From positions 6,458,936-6,508,935 of the forward strand of contig CM022674.1 of NCBI GenBank assembly GCA_012295275.1: a DNA stretch of 50,000 bases, given 5' to 3'. Source of the DNA: Chrysomallon squamiferum. Lineage: Eukaryota; Mollusca; Gastropoda; Neomphalida; Peltospiridae. Below the pieces are notes generated by a model that did not search any database, was not told the origin of the DNA, and worked only from the letters and a program-made list of their open reading frames with translations. Shown one piece after another: positions 44,690-50,000 of the stretch (within the stretch, counting starts at the first letter, position 1; every line of letters begins with the position of its first letter). Position numbers and translations under genes: made by a program.

Positions 44690-44843
44690 AGTTAAACGTT
44701 TTTTTTTTTTTTTTTACTTGTATCGTGTCTTCTGGTGTTTTGGGTTGTTTTTTTTTTCTTGTTTTTTTCCTGGTTTTTTTTTTTTTTTTAAATTTATTCA
44801 TTGTTTTTGTTGTTGCTATCCATTTTTTTCTTTTATTTATTTC

Positions 44844-44886
<43 letters not shown>

Positions 44887-45310
44887 TTTTTTTTTATTTT
44901 TTTTTATTATTTTTATTATTAAATATATTAAATAGTAGTAGCAGAAGTAGTAGTAGCAGCAGCAGCAGCTGTAGTAATAGTAGTAGTAGTAGTTGTTGTT
45001 GTAGTACTAGTAGTAGTAGTAACAAAAAAAAAAAAAAAAAAAATATTATTAATAATAATCTCATTATATATCCACAAAGTTGTCAACGACACAATTAAAT
45101 TAACAAACAAAATGAAAAAGAAAAATTAAAAAATACAAACAAAAACATCTGTCTCACCTATTCATAAATAAATATTTTCGCACAAACAAAATAACATGCA
45201 TTAATTGTTTGTTTTTGTTTGGCTTTTTGTTGGGGCATATTTTTTTTTTTTTTTTTTTATTTTTTTTTGTTGTTGTTTTTTTTGTTGTTTTGTTTTTTTT
45301 TCTTTAACAC
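44690..45310. repeat. T-rich, ATT and TAG-type low complexity
   Basis: T runs at 44700-44716, 44775-44789 and 45241-45260; ATT at 44845-44885; degenerate AGTAGC trinucleotides at 44933-45020; an A run at 45024-45043. Confidence 0.9.
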
Positions 45311-45399
45311 AGCAACGACATGTTTTCAAGTAACCATACCACCTTAATTATTCTTCTTTTTTTTTTTCTTCTTCTATATTTACTCGAGACTTATCACAT

Positions 45400-45735
45400 T
45401 TCCAGCTGTCCTTGAAGTAATATCAATATGCATTATTATCGTCTGCTACCGTACAGGGTATTCGGAGTTGACATGTTCCCGCTCTGAAGGTCAAGTCCGT
45501 GTTACGAACGTAGATAATTCGAATCGGTTTTAAGCGTCAACGCAGAAGTTTTCCGAAGGTTTCCGACCGTTTTGAATATCACGCGCCGAAGGACAGATTT
45601 GTAAAGTGTTCTATGATAAACATAATTAATACTCTTTTTCTGTTATTATTATTTTTTTTTCTTCTTTGTATTTTAAACCAGCATTTTTGTCACAGTTCAG
45701 TTGTCGAAGATCGTAAAACTGATATATTACGTCAG
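45400..45735. promoter_or_regulatory. Complex island with TGAAGGTCA
   Basis: Unique sequence with TGAAGGTCA at 45485-45493 (fits the ERR consensus TNAAGGTCA) and repeated TTTTCCGAAGGTTTCCGACC words near 45549. No coding pattern. Confidence 0.35.
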
Positions 45736-45737
45736 CT

Positions 45738-46617
45738 GGTAAGACGAAAGACAGCGGATGTATTTTAAGACAGTTGATATGTTTGTAAGACAGTTGATAA
45801 GTTGTTAGACAGTTGATATATTGTAAGACAGTTGATATGATGTAAAACAGTTGATATGTTGTAAGACAACTGATGTTGTTAGACTGTTGATATGTTTGTA
45901 AGACAGTTGATAATTTGTTAGACAGTTGATATGTTTGTAAGACAGTTGATATGACGTGAAACAGTTGATAAGTTGTAAGACAGTTGATATGTTTGTAAGA
46001 CAGTTGATATGTTGTAAGAGAGTTGATATGTTGTAAGACAGTTGATATGTTTGTAAGACAGTTGATAAGTTGTAAGACAGTTGATATGTTGTAAGACAGT
46101 TGATATATTTGTTAGACAGTTGATATGATGTAAGACAGTTGATATGTTTGTAAGACAGTTGATATGATGTAAGACAGTTGATATGTTTGTAAGACAGTTG
46201 ATAAGTTGTAAGACAGTTGATGTTGTAATACAGATGATATGTTTGTAATACAGCTGATATGATATAAGATAGTTGATATGTTGTAAGACAGTTGATATGT
46301 TTGTAAGACAATTGATAAGTTGTAAAACAGTTAATAATACAAAAGACAGCTGATGTATTTGAAGACATTTGATATATTGTAGTACAGATGATATGTTATA
46401 ATACAGTCGATATTATGTAAGACCGTTGATGTTTCGTAAAACAGTTGATGTTTGGTAAGACAGTTGATGAGTTGTAAATCAGTTGACATGTTGTACGTCA
46501 GTTAATATATGGTAAGACCGTGACTGTTTTGTAAGACAGTTGATGTGTTGTTAAGACAGTTGATGTGTTGTTAGACAGATGATGTGTTGTTAGACAATTG
46601 ATGTGTTGTTAGACAGA
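45738..46617. repeat. 19-20-bp minisatellite, roughly 40-45 copies
   Basis: The unit is GTTGATATGTTTGTAAGACA (20 bp) or the same without one T (19 bp). Long and short units partly alternate. Divergence rises toward the right end (46330-46617), where spacers such as ACGTCAGTTAATATATGG appear. Open frames across it, such as a Tyr/Leu/Ser/Asn-rich one on the - strand, are artefacts. Confidence 0.95.
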
Positions 46618-46960
46618 TGACAAAATATTCAATGAATATTTAATTTGCACGTCATTCATTTATTTATTCAAATACATCTATTAACTTTACTCGCTTAATC
46701 ATTCGTTGAGTCAATATGTTTATTCACTGAGCATTTGCTGATTTATTGTTATTAATATTGTTATTATTATTGTTGTTGTTATTGTTATTATTATTGTTTT
46801 TATTATTGTTATTATTATTGTTATTATTATTATTATTATGTCGAAAATGTATTTTAAAAATGATCTGTTTACTTTACCTATTTGCACTTGATACGATATC
46901 TTCTATTTAAAAAAAAATTATTTACACGTCTATCTGGAGATTAACTGTTACTGATTTATT
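46618..46960. other. AT-rich spacer
   Basis: TTATTG/ATT repeats at 46745-46838; nothing else seen. Confidence 0.8.
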
Positions 46961-46974
46961 TATTAAACCTCCGT

Positions 46975-47140
46975 CTGCAGCTGGTTTATGCCATAAAGCC
47001 TCAGGGCAACTTCGATCGACACATTCCATTTGCTTATTGCGTGTATTCCGTTTGCGTGTGCATATCGAACGAACGCGTCCGTTTCAAGTGCGCCTGCGCA
47101 GTATTCCTACTTGCATTTCAGACGGAAAAAGAAGTCTGTT
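46975..47140. promoter_or_regulatory. Complex island with NRF-1-like site
   Basis: GCGCCTGCGCA at 47090-47100 fits the NRF-1 palindrome, in a CG-containing context (AACGAACGCGTCCG near 47069). No downstream gene is recognisable. Confidence 0.4.
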
Positions 47141-47288
47141 CTTTTCCTTTACCTGTTGTTCATTTTATTAAATTTATTTTTTACATAAATATTAAAACTG
47201 TTTAAATTTGAATTATTGAAAAAAAAAGAAAAAAAAAAAGAGTTCAAATTAAGAAACGTTTGCAGTGATATGTTCGTGGTTTTAGGGA

Positions 47289-47343
47289 GGGTCTCTCTCT
47301 CTCTCTCTGCCTGTCTCTCTCTCTCTCTCTCTCTGCCTGTCTC

Positions 47344-47374
<31 letters not shown>

Positions 47375-47381
47375 CTCTCTA

Positions 47382-47417
<36 letters not shown>

Positions 47418-47512
47418 ATCCTGTCTGTCTCTCTGACTCTGTCTCTCTGCCTGTTGTCTCTCTCTCTACCTGTCTCTCTGTCTGCCTGTCTCTCTGCCTG
47501 TCTGTCTCTCTC

Positions 47513-47595
<83 letters not shown>
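47289..47595. repeat. CT, CTGT and GT compound repeat
   Basis: CT with CTGT and CTGC interruptions, a cleaner CTGT run at 47383-47411, CT at 47521-47562 and GT at 47563-47596. It gives spurious Ser/Leu/Cys-rich and Arg/Glu-rich frames. Confidence 0.97.
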
Positions 47596-47597
<2 letters not shown>

Positions 47598-47940
47598 CGG
47601 CGCAATTTTCATCACACACACATAAAAAGATAGAGAGTGGAATAGATTCATATATACTTGAACACATTTACAGTAACATATATCCATACAGAAATACTCT
47701 TTCTTACACATGCATCTGCAAACACAAGCACATATTTATTCATTTTAACTCTGTAAGCGGAACTTTCTTGCTAATAATATTTTCAGCCAATGGGAGACGT
47801 CGACCTCAATTCACCTCGGTTATCTAACGTACTTCCCGATTGTCTCACATGAAAATCGAGACTTCCGACTAATAGTCAGCTGTTGTTATAACACTGAAAC
47901 GTGATCGTATCATCTCGTTAGTTTCCTTGTTTGCCTGTCA
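47596..47940. promoter_or_regulatory. Spacer and complex island with CCAAT box
   Basis: CA-type words to 47740, then unique sequence with CAGCCAATGGGAGACG near 47786 (NF-Y-like). No coding pattern. Confidence 0.3.
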
Positions 47941-48051
47941 CTTTTTCTCAGTTCTTAACAAGCATCTGTCTGTCACACTCTCTATCTCTCACATTGTATT
48001 TTTTTTTTCTCTTTGTGTCTCTGTCTCATTTCTTTCTCTTTCAAACTATAA

Positions 48052-48055
<4 letters not shown>

Positions 48056-48106
<51 letters not shown>

Positions 48107-48175
48107 GACACATACACGCACATACACACATTCTTTCTTTTTCATTCTTTCTGTTTCTTTATCTCATATTCTTTT

Positions 48176-48256
<81 letters not shown>
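48056..48256. repeat. (CT)n and (CA)n microsatellites
   Basis: CT at 48056-48086, CA at 48087-48106 and a second CT run at 48179-48256. Confidence 0.97.
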
Positions 48257-48260
<4 letters not shown>

Positions 48261-48413
48261 TTAACCTGAATTTAAAAAAAAATTCAAATCTCGTTTGTTT
48301 TCCTTACGTCAGAAAACCTAACATTAACAGATGTTCGATTTTTCGATAAAAAATAATTTAAAATGTTTAAATCGAAGTCAGGTTTCAAATTTTAATTCTT
48401 TTAACTTAATTAT

Positions 48414-48635
48414 AATTCTATCGGCATCTTCAAGGTTTCTGATAGAAGTCTTTTATTTATTCCTTAAATACTCCTAAAAGTTAAGCACGTGGATTCGAAT
48501 TTTATACATTCAGTAACATGTTTTAATTTTGCTGTAATACATTATATTGGCATTTTCAAGGCAAATTGGAAAAGAATACTTATAGCAAATTACGTTTATT
48601 AAAAAACGCCTAAAACTTGATGCTTGATTTTCACA
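48414..48635. repeat. Diverged direct repeat, about 90-100 bp, two copies
   Basis: Copies near 48414-48503 and 48535-48633 share, in order, GGCATNTTCAAGG, a variable AAAAG-type stretch, CTAAAA and a final GATT. Identity is moderate and judged by eye. Confidence 0.45.
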
Positions 48636-49009
48636 AAAGATTTATTTGATGTCCTGTGGGTCTTAGAATGTCACGTGATTTCAGAATCATTACTTAGCTT
48701 AATTAAGTATGGTGAATAATACTTTAAGTTACGAAATGTCTATATTTAAAAAAAAATTAAATTAAAAATTAAAAAACAATTGTAATTAAAATGTTTTTTT
48801 TTTTTGTTTTTGGTGTTGTTTTTTTGTGGGGGTTGTTGTTGTTGTTTTCTTTATTTATTATTAGTCTCTTTTTAAATCTAATGATAATAAAAGAAAATAT
48901 ACAGGCCGTTTTATTTTCAATAGAGACATATAGAGAGTTTTAAAACACAAAATATATTATTATTTTGCATTTTATGTGTGACATTAATGTCACGTATACT
49001 ATTAATAAA

Positions 49010-49255
49010 TCTGCTATTGTTACTATTACGACTAGTAGTTCTACTTCTACTACCTCGAGATCTGCTACTACTGCTACTGCTATTGTTTTTACATAACAAT
49101 AGTATTAGAGATAGAGTTAGTATTAGTAATAGCAGAATTAGTAATGTTAATGGTAGTAGTAGTAGTAGTAGTAGTAGAGCTAGCAGTAATAATAGTAGTG
49201 GTAGTGGTAGTGGCAGATGCAGCAGTAGTGGTAGTTTTATTTTGAATATCAGTTG
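49010..49255. repeat. Degenerate CTA/TAG trinucleotide repeat
   Basis: CTACTA-type units to 49090, then AGTAGT/GGTAGT units at 49110-49240. Confidence 0.9.
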
Positions 49256-49369
49256 TTTTATTACATTTAACTAAAAACGTAACAAATTAATTTAAAAAAA
49301 TAATAATAATAATATGACATACTCTTGATTAACAAAAATAGATTTAATATTTACGTTTTCCCCGTGTCT

Positions 49370-49795
49370 TCTTTCTCTTTCTGGAAATACTACGAGATCC
49401 ACTATAAAATACGGAATGCATTCAGGCAACAATTACATACGTCAAACCAAAAAAAAAAAAATATATGACGTGTTAGAAATATATTCTATTTGGCGCTAAA
49501 ATTCTAAATTTGTCCTACTAAAAATAAATATTATGCCATCGGCTGCAACTGCGAAATCGACACCCCAAGGTTGAACGTGTGGGTTGTTTCGGAAAGTTCA
49601 AATGCCTCTCCACTGCCTTTCAAGATATCCAAGTGACGTCATACGAGTATATTTGTAGAAACAAATAAGGAAAATGTTTCGTTTGTTGTTAACGTAAAAC
49701 ATTCTACAAAAGGGTGTGGTGAACTTTGAGTGGGATTTTCAACAGTGTGACGTGTGTTTATCTATCTAATAAGGAAACTGACGACAATATGTTTC
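49370..49795. promoter_or_regulatory. Complex island with full CRE
   Basis: TGACGTCA at 49634-49641. TTTGTAGAA (near 49655) and its reverse complement TTCTACAAA (near 49703) bracket an AT-rich segment and could form a stem. No coding pattern. Confidence 0.35.
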
Positions 49796-49798
49796 AGA

Positions 49799-49827
49799 AT
49801 TTTTTTTTTTTTTTTTTTTTAGTAATG

Positions 49828-49862
<35 letters not shown>

Positions 49863-50000
49863 TGTGTTGTTTTGGTTATTATTATTATTGTTGTTGTTGT
49901 TGTGGTTTTGTTGCATTCGTTTGTGTTTTTTTTTTTTTTTTAAATCAGGAACAAACTTTTATGCATAATAAAAATAACAGCAATAATTTGTTGCTGGCCC
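49799..50000. repeat. T run, (TTTA)n and AT-rich end of window
   Basis: T at 49800-49820, TTTA at 49829-49863, GTT at 49889-49910 and T at 49927-49940. No gene seen. Confidence 0.9.

Noticed and set aside
45805-46368. 187-residue Tyr/Leu/Ser/Asn-rich frame on the - strand
   Set aside because: It is a translation of the 19-20-bp minisatellite; composition and position give no support for a gene.
47216-48349. Ser/Leu-rich and Arg/Glu-rich frames, superficially like SR or RE-repeat proteins
   Set aside because: They are produced by CT/GT dinucleotide repeats in every frame; no splice-consistent exon was found.

Overview
The window is metazoan nuclear DNA: multi-exon genes with GT/AG introns, very AT-rich non-coding DNA, long homopolymers, and a heavy load of microsatellites and minisatellites. 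A lophotrochozoan, most likely a mollusc and possibly a cephalopod, fits the simple-repeat load, the tRNA-derived SINE and the gene families. This is inference, since no species marker is visible. No rRNA gene, functional tRNA gene, CRISPR array or bacterial operon was seen.

Two protein-coding genes are supported, both on the + strand. (1) Positions 373-12144 hold a six-exon PARP12/ZAP-like gene. Its exons join in frame to give 785 residues: an N-terminal winged-helix-like region, five CCCH zinc fingers, two WWE domains and a C-terminal PARP domain with an H-Y-I triad, the mono-ADP-ribosyltransferase type. Intron 3 (5.5 kb) carries two arrays of a 42-bp repeat and a tandem duplication of about 2.6 kb. 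(2) Positions 23777-27301 hold a two-exon nuclear receptor gene of 396 residues that has a ligand-binding domain and no DNA-binding domain. It resembles the NR0B group (DAX1/SHP) in sequence and in the position of its single intron. It carries a PxDLS motif, an LxxLL motif and an intact AF-2 helix.

Between the genes (12.1-23.7 kb) lie simple repeats, a decayed mobile-element mosaic at 14.9-16.5 kb, and an old pair of roughly 400-bp elements at 19.3 and 20.3 kb that share a splice-donor-like sequence. A complex, less AT-rich stretch at 21.6-22.6 kb is the best candidate promoter for the receptor gene.

From 27.8 kb to the end no gene is recognisable. Microsatellite fields alternate with islands of complex sequence of about 150-500 bp. 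The islands carry full CRE palindromes (TGACGTCA), CCAAT boxes, extended AAGGTCA half-sites, an RFX X-box and NRF-1/ETS-like sites. Two islands share a 26-bp composite CCAAT/CRE element in opposite orientations, and two others share a 23-bp word. The most interesting hypothesis is that the DBD-less receptor sits in a regulatory landscape rich in NR5A/ERR-type and CREB/ATF-type sites, recalling the feedback circuits of vertebrate DAX1 and SHP.
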